Positions 48,700-59,951 of a DNA stretch of 64,000 nt are shown in pieces. The DNA comes from Hippophae tibetana. Lineage: Eukaryota > Streptophyta > Magnoliopsida > Rosales > Elaeagnaceae. Both the position numbers and the translations under genes were made by a program. The stretch is from contig CM072803.1 in the NCBI GenBank assembly GCA_037013495.1, forward strand, positions 14,278,001-14,342,000. Reading direction: 5' to 3'. How positions within the stretch are numbered: the stretch's first letter is position 1; every line of letters starts with the position of its first letter. Under the pieces are notes generated by a model, which made no database searches, was not told where the DNA came from, and worked only from the letters and a program-made list of their open reading frames with translations.

Positions 48700-51400
48700 A
48701 ATATAAAATTAAAACAATATTTTAATGAAAAATTTAAAGATTCAACTTAAAATAATATTCAAGAATTACAAATATCACTATAAAACAGCTAATTACAAGT
48801 TAATATCATAGCAATAGAAAAGAAGAATACACCATGTGATGAAAAATCAATATTGTTAACCATTCAGGCACACGAGGGACATGACATTAGAGCTCTTTTT
48901 ACAAACATTAGAGTTACAAGTGAAGATGTACTGAACCTCCGAAGAAATATTAATGATAAATTTTATAATTTAATTACCTAATGTATATTAAATGATATCA
49001 AAATATATTTTAACATTGGTTCTCAAATTTTAGTTAAATTAACATATAAATCTCAAACTTTTAAAACATATAATAAGTCTAAAACTTTTAAAACATACAG
49101 TTGGTATTCAAATTTTTAAAATTTTATATATAAATCTTTAAACTTTTAAAACTTTTACGTATAGATCCTAAAGTTTGATTTACAAATATGTATTTTAAAA
49201 ATCAAGTTAGAATCTATATATAAAATTTTAAAAATTTAAAGACTTGTATCTAAATTTAGTTAAAATTTGATAACAAAAAGTGTACTTTGATATATAAATT
49301 ATCATTCATTATCATCTCTATGTACAATATTTCATTTAGTTAATACCTAGCATGTACAAGAGAAAATTATGTATTATTTCAGGAGTACATGATTTGATGC
49401 TTTTTACTTTGGTTGTTGTTTTATAAAAATAAAAATATTAGCCAATTGTATCTTTCACATTAATAGTACTACATCATCAATGATAGCGGGTCTCCACGTA
49501 CAACAAATTAATGCATCCAAGGGCAAGTTTATTACAAATACTAAAAATTCTGATAGTATAATTTGTGTACAATTATACGTAAAATTGTATTATATATAAT
49601 AAAAATTATATATTTATATAAAAATTTGATATCAATAATATGTATGACTAAATCATACTGAACATTTTTATTTAACTTATCTAAAAAATTTATTTTAAAA
49701 TTATTTATCTCAACCTTTTCTTTTATTTTAAATTAAAAATAATTTTTTATTTTTTAAATATAAAAAATTAAATATTGATTTAGTCGATCACCAGGGCTTT
49801 TTAGCGGAAGCATTTATTGGAAAATTATATAAATGCCATGATATATTCAAAGCAACATTTTTGTTGATAAATATTAGCTAAATATAATTGTTATTATTTA
49901 TGTTTTTATTATTTTTTAAGTGGTTAGCTTTGTAATTTTTTCAAATTTATTTTTTTAAAAAATAACTTTAATTCAAACATTATGTAATAAAAGTTCAACT
50001 ATGGCTTCTAGATAAATATGATTTTGGAAAATAATCTAACATAACTCCTTTTATTAAATTTACACCTTTAAACAAAAAGATTAAAAAAATGTTACTTTAT
50101 TTTTAAGTTTAATTGGATGGTAACACGTGTAATATTTTATTCACATATCAACTTTATTAGATAATAATAACAAAAAATTAAAAAATCATTTTATATATTT
50201 TTATTTCAACATTAATAAAATTAAATATATTAATATCATCACTTTAAATATTATCGACAGAATAAAAAAAAAGTTGTGTGAATGTGTGGTACAGGGGACG
50301 AACACCTTTGCGAATTTTTATGAAATTAATAAAAAAGAAAGAAATTCTAATTTTTTGTTGTATCGAAGAAAGGGATGTGAAGTGTGAATTTAAAAATAAT
50401 ATGATATTTTATTTAATAAAATTTAAAATTTATATATATTTTAAAAAATTAAATATATAACATTTATTTTAAAAATAAAAAAAATATCTCATGTGAGCAG
50501 CTGCAATTGAAATAAAAGAAGGTGGTGGGAAGCAGATCACGTGAAATAAGAAGGGATTGGGTCCATATTCCATCAATAATTAAACACCTCACCTCACTTT
50601 TGTGAGTGGAAGACACCAATAAATAAAAACAACTACTTCAACCTTTTATTAAAGGTAAATTTTTATGATGGGATTTGAGGCACGTAAATTTAGGAAGAAC
50701 GGTGTTAGATTTAACATATTCTTGTAGTATATTTTTTATTTTTATTTTTATTTTATAAAAAAATCACATTAATTTTAAAACATCATCATTACATATTTTA
50801 TAGATAATAAATAAATATTTAAATTTTTATAATTTTCAATTATTTATATAATTTTTTAAAATTATACACTTAAATTTCAAAATAAAATAAATATAATATT
50901 AATAATTTAAATTGTTATGATATTCCAACTATTTAAAAAATAAAAAGATTTGATATTTAGAAAATAATAAGCTTCACAGTTTTGATTCCCCTTAAATACA
51001 CAAGAAATTACTGTACATGCCACAAGAGTCAAAACATACAATTCAATTATGAATAGTAAATTACCATCAAGCCTCACACCAACTTACTACAACAAATTTT
51101 CATTCCACAATTTGAACCCACCTTTGTTTCGTCCACAACATCACCCCCCATCCTCTCTTCTCAATTATATTTCAAATATAAAAATAAAATTAAAATAATA
51201 ACATATATCACAAATATATTACGATCATAATTAATATAATAATTTTTTTTATTAAATACAGTTATATAAATTAACTATATTTAATAATAATATTATATCA
51301 GTTATGATTCCTTTAATTAATTTAGACATATACGGCTTTTAAAAAACTAAAATTACCTCGTTTACCAGGGATAAATAGGTAAATTCGAATCCCAATCCAA
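48700..51400. other. AT-rich intergenic DNA between viral copy 2 and the protease gene
   Basis: No gene was recognised. A zone at about 49,020-49,170 repeats AAACTTTTAAAAC words several times at 30-50 bp spacing. The 60-residue ORF at 50,278-50,460 resembles no known family. The last 160 bp before the gene contain an AATAAA on the - strand near 51,250, a possible poly(A) signal for the protease gene. Confidence 0.5.
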
Positions 51401-51412
51401 ACACTTATCATT

Positions 51413-52894
51413 TTAACATTTATTTGGTGAGAACCCAACGCGCGAGTTACCCAAATCGAAGTTGACACGTGTCCCTTGTTGTTGAACATTACCTATGATG
51501 GATAAAGATGACGTCGTTGGAGCAAAAGCAAAACAAAACGTCCCCGATGAGTCAATCGGAATCAGGTAGTTATGTGCCGCTAAATTCCATGACTTTCCTC
51601 CGGAAAACTGAAACGACACCGTTGGTACCTTCACGCTTGTGTGCGAAGACAAGTCGTAGCACGTGTCAAACAAAGCAACGCCACCATTCGTAGGCTGCAA
51701 GTGAGTCGTAAACTTCTTAAACGAGTCACGGAGCGATTCGTAAGCCTGAGTCTGTAACCGAGTTATGGCCGTTCCCGAGTCAACTATGATCCCTCCGTTA
51801 CCCGACTCGTCTACGTCAAATAACCCCGGCGAAATTGACAATGGTTCACCACCAACGCTCATTCCGGTGAGTCCAACGTAATAAAAAGTGTCTACCTTCC
51901 CATTCTTCAGTAACGGCGCTGTAATGGAGTCAGCCGGTTCAGCAGAGTTGAAATCGAGAGTCGAGGATGAGCCGGAGTCACGGTTCACCAAACAGTACGA
52001 AAACGACCTCGCTTTGATCTGAGATACTAATGAAAGTGGACCTCCACCGAGCCCGAGCAAACCAGCCGATCCGACAAACAAGCCTTCGTTATCATGCCCA
52101 CATCCCAAAGCGACGTCGTTTACAGAACCGGAGTTTCCAAACGACACAGTATCAGTAACAAAATCACCGACTGTGAACGATCCATCGCCGTAAGAGACTT
52201 GGTAAAGACACCTTCCACCACGACACCCAGATGTATCGAGAGAATGACATTGCTGAGATTCACAGGTGAGTAGTTTGTAAGTAGACGAAGATCTCGGGTC
52301 GAATATCGGGTCGGATTGTTGGTAGCAATCCGAACAAGGCTGGCATTGGAGCCAATTGATATCACTACCAGTATCCAAAACCATGTACAAGGATTTCGAT
52401 GGACTACCGATTCCGATTCTCGAGAAGTACTCCCCACTTCCTTGACTAGAACCAGATACAATAGGTGTAGACAGATCTTCGGGTAGGAGCTCCGTTTCCA
52501 TAGGTTCAAGATCCGATTTCTTGACATTTTCAAGAACGAGCTGGAGCTGGGTGTTGAGCGAGGTAACTCGAGATGAGTCACGCTTCAATCTGGCTAAGAC
52601 TAAGCTCTTGTAGTCTTGGTGTTTGGAGTTTAACAAAGCTTCCCTGGGATGTAAACTTATGGAGAATGACGAAGAAGAAGTGAAGTTTGATGGGAGGGTT
52701 TGTTGAAGTGAGTCAAAGGAATTGAGGGTAGTGGGTATGAAGGTAAGAACTTCGTGGGCTTGTTTGAGTGAAGCAGAGACGTCTAAGACTGAAGTGGGTG
52801 TGTTGGGTTCGAATAAGCTACGAGAAAAAGCAGAAGAGAAGAAAAAGATGGTGAAGAATGTGAAAATGGAGAAGACGAGTAGGTTTGAAGACAT
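51413..52894 (-). CDS. ASPG1: Aspartic protease, ASPG1-like (pepsin family A1, intronless)
   Basis: A single uninterrupted frame of 493 residues. Residues 1-24 form a hydrophobic signal peptide; a propeptide-like region follows to about residue 150. The mature two-lobed protease has the first active site D-T-G-S at 174-177 (V-L-D-T-G-S-D-I-N-W), the flap Y-G-D-G-S at 235-239, the plant-type cysteine-rich insert after the first active site (C-Q-P-C-S-D-C), and the second active site D-S-G-T at 372-375. The end I-I-G-N-V-Q-Q-Q-G-T-R is typical of plant nucellin-like/ASPG proteases. Sequence and length match Arabidopsis ASPARTIC PROTEASE IN GUARD CELL 1, linked to abscisic acid response and drought avoidance. 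All catalytic motifs are intact, so the gene looks functional. Orthology is inferred from recall. Confidence 0.95.
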   Translation of the reverse strand: MSSNLLVFSIFTFFTIFFFSSAFSRSLFEPNTPTSVLDVSASLKQAHEVLTFIPTTLNSFDSLQQTLPSNFTSSSSFSISLHPREALLNSKHQDYKSLVLARLKRDSSRVTSLNTQLQLVLENVKKSDLEPMETELLPEDLSTPIVSGSSQGSGEYFSRIGIGSPSKSLYMVLDTGSDINWLQCQPCSDCYQQSDPIFDPRSSSTYKLLTCESQQCHSLDTSGCRGGRCLYQVSYGDGSFTVGDFVTDTVSFGNSGSVNDVALGCGHDNEGLFVGSAGLLGLGGGPLSLVSQIKARSFSYCLVNRDSGSSSTLDFNSAEPADSITAPLLKNGKVDTFYYVGLTGMSVGGEPLSISPGLFDVDESGNGGIIVDSGTAITRLQTQAYESLRDSFKKFTTHLQPTNGGVALFDTCYDLSSHTSVKVPTVSFQFSGGKSWNLAAHNYLIPIDSSGTFCFAFAPTTSSLSIIGNVQQQGTRVNFDLGNSRVGFSPNKC

Positions 52895-53006
52895 TGTTAA
52901 TTAGTTGGATAGCAGAAGTGAAGAAGAGATAAGGAAGAGATAGGTTTTTGTTGTAATGTGAGAAAGTGAAAGAGTCGAGGAGGTGGTGGATTGATGAGAG
53001 TTTTGG

Positions 53007-53018
53007 CTTTATTTAGAG
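53007..53018 (-). promoter_or_regulatory. TATA-like element of the protease gene
   Basis: On the - strand CTCTAAATAAAG lies about 115-125 nt upstream of the ATG at 52,894, followed by a C/T-rich leader with many CTC and TTC words. A GA run (53,028-53,043) sits just upstream. The start codon context is AACAATGTC. Confidence 0.45.
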
Positions 53019-53308
53019 AAGAGTTCAGAGAGAGAGAGAGAGGGTTGTTTGTTTATTTATTAAAGAGTAAATAGAGACTCACGTTAGGCTTGAGGTTTGT
53101 TTGTTGTTGATAAATAAAAGGGAAATTGTAACCATTGAAAAATGAACCCACTCTTTTTGACTAATTTTAAGCAATTATTTCTAGTTCAAAGCAAATAAAT
53201 AATATTATTAAAATAATATATTTACTTTTAGAAATATTTTTAAAAAAAAATAATAACTATTACTCTTGAATTATTTTATTTTTAAAACAATGCTACCAAA
53301 ATAGATGT

Positions 53309-55432
53309 AGTCCTTTCAAGAACAGAGCAATGAAATTTATTCTATTTTGAAAATTAAATGAGTTCTTTTTAAAAAATTGAAGTATTTTTCAATACAAAAC
53401 TTAAGATTAAATAAATTAAAGTATTAATAAAAGAAGATTTAAATGTTCATTTCTTTGAGTAATATTTTAATATAAACCTTAAAATAATGTAATTTTTTTA
53501 ATTGGTTCAATTTTTTTAAAATTAAATAATTTAATTTATAATTTAAGAATTGGTACAAATAATTTCCTCTATTTAAAATTTATTATTATTTTTTTAATGC
53601 AATTTTCCTCTTTTTCTTCTTCGATTTTTAAAACAAAAAATCATTATCCCAAGATCTCAATTTTTTTTTATTTTCTTGTCCTAACCATGCTTTCAACTTT
53701 TCTCGAGAAAATTCCTTAAGCGAGAAAGTAAAATTTGTGAGAGAGTCTTTACCAATAGAACAAGTGCATAATAGGGAATTATGTGTTGACATCTGAATTT
53801 GGATTGCCGTCAAGTTTTGATAAAATTGTATGAATCCGGTCAATTTTTTAAATATTATAAAATCCGTTAAATATAACTGAGTGTTATTATTGATGTTTGT
53901 GTTTTATAGGAGTTATTTGAAAAACAATTTGTTTTCATGTTGTTTGCATTATACTTAAATAATTTGATGAGCATATAAATTTATATAATTATTTATATTT
54001 ATATTAAAAGTAATGTGTTATAATATAAAATTATTTAAAAAATTAAAATGCGTGTAGCATTTCTCATTTTTAGATTGTAATATTTTTTTAATACTATATG
54101 TATTAAATAATATGTTAATTTCAAATTAAATATAAAATTGATAATGTAAAATGCTAAAATAATTGTAAAACGAATTATACAAACAAATTATATCATGAAA
54201 GGTGATTTATTATAAGCAAAACGTGTTAGAGTTTGAGATAATTTTTAATAAATAAGTATTGATATCATAGTTATTGAATTAATTATTAAAAATCTATTAA
54301 TTTTTTAAAACAAATATTTTAGTTTTATAATTTTTATTAAATAATAATTGATCTTATAATTTAAGAGTTATGTAATACCAATTATATTATTATTAAAATT
54401 AAGTATTTTTTATCTTATAATTTATTAAAATGAATAATTTTAATCTATCAGGTTTATTAAACATGAACATTTGTATAATATAATTTTTATAAATAATGAT
54501 ATTATAGGTATATACTCAAAAATTACTAAGCTAAAGTGTTTCATTGCATATAATAATAAAAAAAATTATGATAATTCTAATGTTTAATGTAATAATTACG
54601 GTACAAAATTGATTAAATTAAATAATTATAATAATAACTTATATTTATTATATATGTTATTAATAGTATTATCATAATTATTTTTTTTAATATCATAATA
54701 AAAATGTAAAAGTTAATTTTTTTAATAATATAATTAATTTTATTATTAATCAATAAAATTATAATTAATTCAACAAAAATTTTAGTTGCCCCATCATCAC
54801 CCGTAGCATTTTCCAAAATTTTGTTCCTGCTAACCTTTTACTTGTTCTTTAAGTTCCATTAATTGCGCCTCAAATTTTAATCGACTCCTATGTCGTTATG
54901 GCTTTTGGTTGGGCTTTATTAGTACAGTTGAAGTATTCTGATTGAGTCCATCTGCCTACATTTTTGGACAAGACAAATGTTAAAAGGCAAACATGCATAC
55001 ACTTTATAATCACACTATTTAAGGATTGATGTATCTAAATTAAGAAATTTGATAAAAAAAATTGAATTTAGATTAAAAAAATAAAAGTATTCGATTGATT
55101 ATTATTTTAATTTATTTTAAATTAAATTATTATTAAAATTATAAATAAATACATATTTTATTTATAATATATTATAATTAAATATTATATATATTAAGAT
55201 TACATTAAATTACTATACTAATTTAAATAATTTAATAACTCACCAATAATAGTTTTATCATTTTGCTTCTCTTAGTTATGATTTTAGATAATAAATTTTG
55301 TTAAAAATATACAAATTTAATATTAGAATATAGTATATATCGAAAGAATGTAAATCGAGACTAAGACAATGTGATAGCTAAATTTTATGAATATATTCTT
55401 GATTAAGTTTGTTGCATATAATATTTAGATTT
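53309..55432. repeat. Copia-associated long repeat, copy A
   Basis: Starts AGTCCTTTCAAGAACAGAGC and is repeated in the same orientation at 59,952-62,205 with many small differences. Shared landmarks include TGGGCTTTATTAGT (near 54,913), AATTGCGCCTCAAATTTTAA, and ATATATCGAAAGAATGTAAA near 55,340. In both copies the right end leads into a - strand copia pol end; in copy A that continuation is interrupted by CACTA 3. The small ORF at 53,843-53,628 (-) has a counterpart at 60,405-60,199 but no known family. Confidence 0.8.
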
Positions 55433-55472
55433 ATACACTACTACAATATATACATATAGTCTCAAAAATTTA

Positions 55473-55595
55473 GTCTCGATTATTTAAAAATCGAGACCAT
55501 AGACATACCTTATAACTTCGGTTATTTAAAAACCGAGATAATAGACATACCCTATAACCTCGATTATTTAAAAACCGAGGCCATATACATACACT
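55473..55595 (+). repeat. Subterminal palindromic repeats of CACTA 3
   Basis: Three units of about 43 bp, starting near 55,473, 55,516 and 55,559. Each is a small hairpin of the type TCGATTATTTAAAAACCGAG, then a CATA-rich spacer. Similar AACCGAGGCYATA words stand near both ends of CACTA 1. In En/Spm elements such subterminal repeats bind an element-encoded protein. Confidence 0.8.
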
Positions 55596-55639
55596 ATCAA
55601 TTTTTTACACCACATACCAAATTTATTTATTTATTTTTT

Positions 55640-56120
55640 TATTTTTTTCTCCCAATTTTTTATTTTCTCTCTTTTTTTCCTTTTCTTTTTTCCTTCATTG
55701 GTCTCCTTTTCTTTTTCTTGTTTTTCTTTTTCCCTCCCTCCCCAATGCGAAACATTCCTTCTTTTCTCTTTTTCCAAGCAAGCACGCACCATTCCTTTCC
55801 ACAACCCATCTTCGGTCGTACAACTTACCCTTTCTACCGCTCTACATGTGTCACCATCAACGACAATGACATCGACCTTTCACTTCTCAAAACAGTTGAG
55901 AAATCCCAAAATGCAATGGAGATTCTCAACCTACTAACCCTAAATAAGCTCGTGCTCTCCTTCGAATCTGTTGCAAGTTGATGCCGAAAAAGTTACAAAG
56001 AACAGAGGCTCAAGAGAGTCCAAAGGTATAGTCTGGCAACAGAGATCAATCATCGCTAACAAATATAAAAATAAGTGCGCTTTATAAGAGAGGACCAAAC
56101 CCCAACGACCCTTCAGACAC
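55640..56120 (+). other. Pyrimidine-rich leader-like zone of CACTA 3
   Basis: A long C/T run (about 55,640-55,745) is followed by a GC-richer stretch with overlapping short open frames in two phases (55,698-55,981). Elements 1 and 2 have a comparable GC-richer zone at the 5' side of their transposase remnant. This suggests the remains of the element's own promoter and leader, not a host gene. No protein family was recognised. Confidence 0.4.
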
Positions 56121-56129
56121 AAAATTCAG

Positions 56130-58222
56130 AATGTTAGGTTGGAATGTGCTTGAAGGAGCTAGATAACCCTTTTGAGTTTCAAGCACGTTAAGGATCATAC
56201 AATTTCATCAAGTGTTTATGGGATAAAATTGGGAGTAAAGAGTGAGAGGAGTTTTGAGTCATAATTTTTTGGTTTAAATTAATTTACAAGAACAAACTCG
56301 CTAATTTTTTACCTCTAGAACCCAAAACCTTTTCTCTGCCTATTTCATTACTTAACTGGCCTAAAGGTATTTGAATTTCTTTTGGGTGTTAGGGTTTATT
56401 TTGGGAGCCATGGTGATTTATTTATTTTTAAATCTTGCTTTGTATCCATTAGAACTTGGTACATTTTGTTTTTGTCTTTTGGCTATTCCAGTCTGGTTTG
56501 TTACATTAACAAGTTGCTTAGGGTGCTTTACCTTATATTGCAGTGAGGTCTTTTGTGTAATTAGATTTTTCAATTGATCATAGGCATTAGATTTTAGGGA
56601 ATTTGTGTGACATGTGATGCATAACTCCAAAGTGTGAAATGGGTTATAACAGTTTATTCACCTTGTTATATTGAGCAATTGTGATACTAAGAATATTTCT
56701 CCTACATGAACTCTGAAAATATTGAAGCATCAATATTCCCCCATCTCCATTTGATTGCTATACTTCATTGTTAGTCTTTATAGATGCTATATTCTGTTTT
56801 TTGAATCTTGTAACAAATGTTATGTTGAAACTTTAATGTCTATAATCAAATTAGGTTCCATATTTATCTTTTTACTACTTTCATATGGATATGATGGTTG
56901 GTCATATGTGGGTTTATCATACTCTAAAATATTTAAATGTGTCCTCATAAGTTGGAGCTCTTGACCTGTTCCATCTTTCTTTAAAATGAAATTTTTTTGA
57001 ACGTGCTTTCTGTTTTAATGCTTATGTTTAATTAAAACCTCTCATTCTATTTCTTTTCATTAAACTAAAATGCAGATGATCATTTTCTTTTCCTATAAGT
57101 ACCATCTAAAGTTAGTACTGGTGCAAATCAATAGAGGAAAAGTAACAGCAATGGTATATGATCAACCTAAACTTCTAAAGTTGGAGCTCTTGACCTGCCA
57201 TATAAGAGTTCCTTTTTTTCTTTTTTCTTTTTGAAATCTTCTAAGCTCTTTTGGAAATGAGAATAATTTTGTGATAAGAATGTGCCTTATCAGATGTTGA
57301 GCAAATTCTTATGTATAGCCCTGGTAGGCGTAGCACCTGAGTATCTTTTGTTTGGATATGTTCAGGGTGGACTTGGCAACATAAATCAAGTTTACTAAAA
57401 TATTGTTTGCTTCTCTTCTTTTGGTATTGCTAATAAAGATAAAAAAAATTTGCCTTTGTAATATAGTTGGACAACTTGTTAAAAAGCTTAGGTTTCACAC
57501 AAAAGAAAACAGATTCTCAAGTTAGATGGTCTGTACTAAACACGGTGCTAATCTTGCGTTGCCATGAAGCAACAAGAGTTAAACTTATTGAGGCAATATC
57601 TGTAGGAAAATCTGTGGGATCTTGCATTGAAACCATGGAGGGTACACTAGGTAACACTAACATTTAACGATGCTGGACTTGAGACACGTAATGCCAATAT
57701 AATTTTGAGCACTTCTAACATTTTATGTTCTTGATGGTATATGAATTGTTTGATCATGTAGTTTAGATATAACATTTTTTGTTCTATTGTTTTTTTGAAA
57801 ATAGTTAAGGATTGATAAAATCAATAGATATAACATATGAAATTATCACATGCATATTCAAAGTGTATTTATAACTTTAATTTTCTGGTTATAATAATTA
57901 GACCTAAAGAATAAATTAATTTGATGTGAATATGACATGAAGAGTATTTAAATATATATGCAGGTGAACAAAGCTTCAATAATAGTGGATGCAACAAACT
58001 GTGCTCTCAATAAATTGTTCTCTTTCAATAATCTTTGATGAAATCAGATATGTCACAAGTATCTCTATGCAACTCTTAATTGTAACAATGTAATTAGAAC
58101 TCAGGCTAATGAACATTCTGTTGAAGTCCAAAGATATTGGTCTTCTTTATGAAAGAAAATAAACTTGAAATCTATTATTTCTAGAGTTGCCTGATTCAAA
58201 AGCACTTTTAACGTTCTTGTAG
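56130..58222. other. Interior of CACTA 3 without recognised coding content
   Basis: Several short open frames (for example 56,371-56,577 and 57,467-57,667, all +) show no known domain. The sequence is less AT-rich than the flanks and reads like intronic plant DNA with T-rich runs, so it may be further captured gene sequence, but this cannot be shown here. A usable 3' splice site (TTCTTGTAG) ends it at 58,222. Confidence 0.4.
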
Positions 58223-58972
58223 GAAATGAAAGCTTAAGGTATCATTGAGGACCGACTAGAACTTTTGAAAAAAGTAACTCATTCTTTTAGACCAGGAGTT
58301 TTAACTACTCTGATGGGTGTTAATGGTGATGGAAAGACTACACTAATGGACGTCTTGGCTGGAAGCAAAACTGACGGATATATTGAGGGTAGCATCAACA
58401 TATCTGGATATCCAAAAAATCAAGAAATATTTGCTCGTATATCGGGATATTATGAACAAACTGATATCCACTCTCTTCACGTCACAGTGTATGAATCATT
58501 GGTCTATTTTGCATGGCTCAGGTTACCCTCAAAGGTTGATTCTGAAACTAGAAAAGTAATTTAAAGCCTTCAAGTAGTCATAATTTTTGTTTTCTTCAAG
58601 TTATTAGATTTAATATGCTTAATTATTTCCAAATGTTTATTGAGGAAGTCATGGAGCTTGTGGAACTGACATCATTGAGAGAGGCTCTTGTGGGATTACC
58701 TGGTGTGAATGGTCTCTCAACAGAGCAGCGCGAAAGGCTAAAAATTGCAGTTGAGTTTGTTGCTAATCCATTTATAATATTCATGGATGAGCCTACCTCT
58801 GATCTCGATGTTAGAGCAGCAGTCATTGTCATGAGAACAGTGAGAAATACAATTAACACTGGGAGAACTGTGGTATGTTGTTGTTCTATTTATTGGTGTA
58901 CAAAAAGCTACATCAGTGCAGCTAGTTGTGGCAGTTGAGAGAACAATTTCTTTCCAGATAAAGAGCAGTTAG
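58223..58972 (+). pseudogene. PDR-type ABCG transporter fragments (second nucleotide-binding domain plus a transmembrane-domain piece)
   Basis: Piece 1 (58,223-58,555) begins E-M-K-A-stop-G-I and covers F-R-P-G-V-L-T and Walker A (G-V-N-G-D-G-K-T-T; family G-V-S-G-A-G-K-T-T). It ends at a GT donor (58,556). Piece 2 (58,633-58,872) has the ABC signature [10 protein letters not shown] and Walker B F-M-D-E-P-T-S. The intron between them lost its AG: AA stands at 58,631-58,632. Piece 3 (58,883-58,972), in another frame, reads [12 protein letters not shown] and V-V-A-V-E-R-T, a motif from the second transmembrane domain, normally far downstream. Full-length PDR proteins are plasma-membrane exporters of about 1,400 residues; this is a small non-contiguous remnant within CACTA 3. 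Confidence 0.9.
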
Positions 58973-59040
58973 ATTGTAGACTTTACGATCACGGTTAAAA
59001 ACCAAGGTTATATATATGTATTGTAGTAATGATAGTGCTT

Positions 59041-59945
59041 ATAATGCTTGCAATAAGATGCACTAGGCACACATTAATCTACAAAAATAGCATATTATAT
59101 TACTAAGTGTATTGAGAGTACAAGTACGTAACTAACTCTAACAAATCATATACAAGCCTTGACAACTTTCTTAACATTTTCCTAAAGCTAATGGTTTCTC
59201 CAAAACAATTAGCTTTACTTTAAGCTTTTGGAATTGTTAAAAACCAAAATCTTTTGTTATCACATCAACTATATGTTCTTAACTGGCTACATAATCCACC
59301 AATAACTTTCCTTATGGTACCTTCTTCCTCGCAAAATGAAAATCTATTTTTGGATGCTTTTGTTATGGAATGGAGAACTGAATTTCTTACTAAACATTCA
59401 GCACTCACATTGTAACAGAAAATGACAGACACATTCGTGAGTAGTACCTGCAATTCTTTGAGCAGTTTTAGGACCTATTCTACCTTTGCTATTGTGTGAG
59501 ACTGTGAGCCAATGGTTGAACTCAACCTCCATTGAAGACCTAAAAATGACCTTCTACGTGCTTGATGACCAAAAGACTAATGACAAACCAAGAAAGATAC
59601 AGAACCACTTGTACTTTTCCTATTATCTGGGCATAATGCCCAATCAACATCATAATAGGCCTTAAGAGACAGATTTGGCTTTTATGCAGATATAACCTAT
59701 GAGCAGAAGTGCCTGCAAGGTACCTTAACGCTCTATCAGTAGGATATTGAAAAAATTGATACAATTTGATAAATTAAGAATACAACCTTAGGTCTTGTGA
59801 GTCTACATGCACCTACAAAGATTATCCCCTTTTAAGAAGTTGATTGGTATACTTTTGTTGACTAAGATGAAATCCTTCACGAGTTTTTGTTACCTCACTT
59901 TCAAGAAAAAAATTTAAATGTTTCAGACCTTTTATGATAAAAGCC
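59041..59945 (-). pseudogene. Ty1/copia pol 3' end (RT tail and RNase H), copy A
   Basis: Reading from 59,945 down: L-K-H-L-N-F-F-L-E-S-E-V and G-F-H-L-S-Q-Q-K-Y (RT end), then R-A-L-R-Y-L-A-G-T (59,730-59,690), then a D-A-D-W-like RNase H block in broken frames, E-V-E-F and a decayed I-F-x-F-x-x-E-E end. At 59,143 the - strand reads TGTTAGAGTTAG, a copia-like LTR start. Stops and frameshifts interrupt it. The left edge meets the ATA of CACTA 3. Confidence 0.8.
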
Positions 59946-59951
59946 TAATCC

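Larger units (their letters stand above)
55436..59031 (+). mobile_element. CACTA transposon 3 carrying PDR/ABCG gene pieces (Pack-CACTA type)
   Basis: Left end CACTACTACAATATATACAT; right end TATGTATTGTAGTAATG, the complement of CATTACTACAATACATA, so the terminal repeats match except for one base in the first five. The flanks are ATA (55,433-55,435) and ATA (59,032-59,034), a 3 bp target duplication. Three subterminal palindromic units lie inside the left end. A pyrimidine-rich, GC-richer leader-like zone follows (55,640-56,120). No transposase is visible. Host-gene pieces of an ABC transporter lie at 58,223-58,972 near the right end. An alternative right end is TAGTG at 59,037. The corresponding undisrupted sequence is present at about 62,205 in copy B of the surrounding repeat. 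Confidence 0.88.

Noticed and set aside
48820-48960. Short coding-looking stretch with H-E-G-H-D-I-R-A-L-F
   Set aside because: Suggestive of a protein remnant, but too short, without a known family, and outside the viral homology block; not reported as a gene.
52120-52581. 153-residue ORF on - in another phase of the protease gene
   Set aside because: Shadow frame within an intact, well-matched 493-residue coding sequence.
58265-58938. A functional ABC transporter gene
   Set aside because: Only pieces of about 250 codons remain, with an early stop, a lost splice acceptor and an out-of-frame transmembrane piece, all inside a CACTA element.
55433-59040. CTT or longer direct repeat as target duplication of CACTA 3, with right end at TAGTG 59,037
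   Set aside because: That choice gives no match to the left flank (ATA); ending at 59,031 gives ATA on both sides and better agreement with the terminal repeat spacing.
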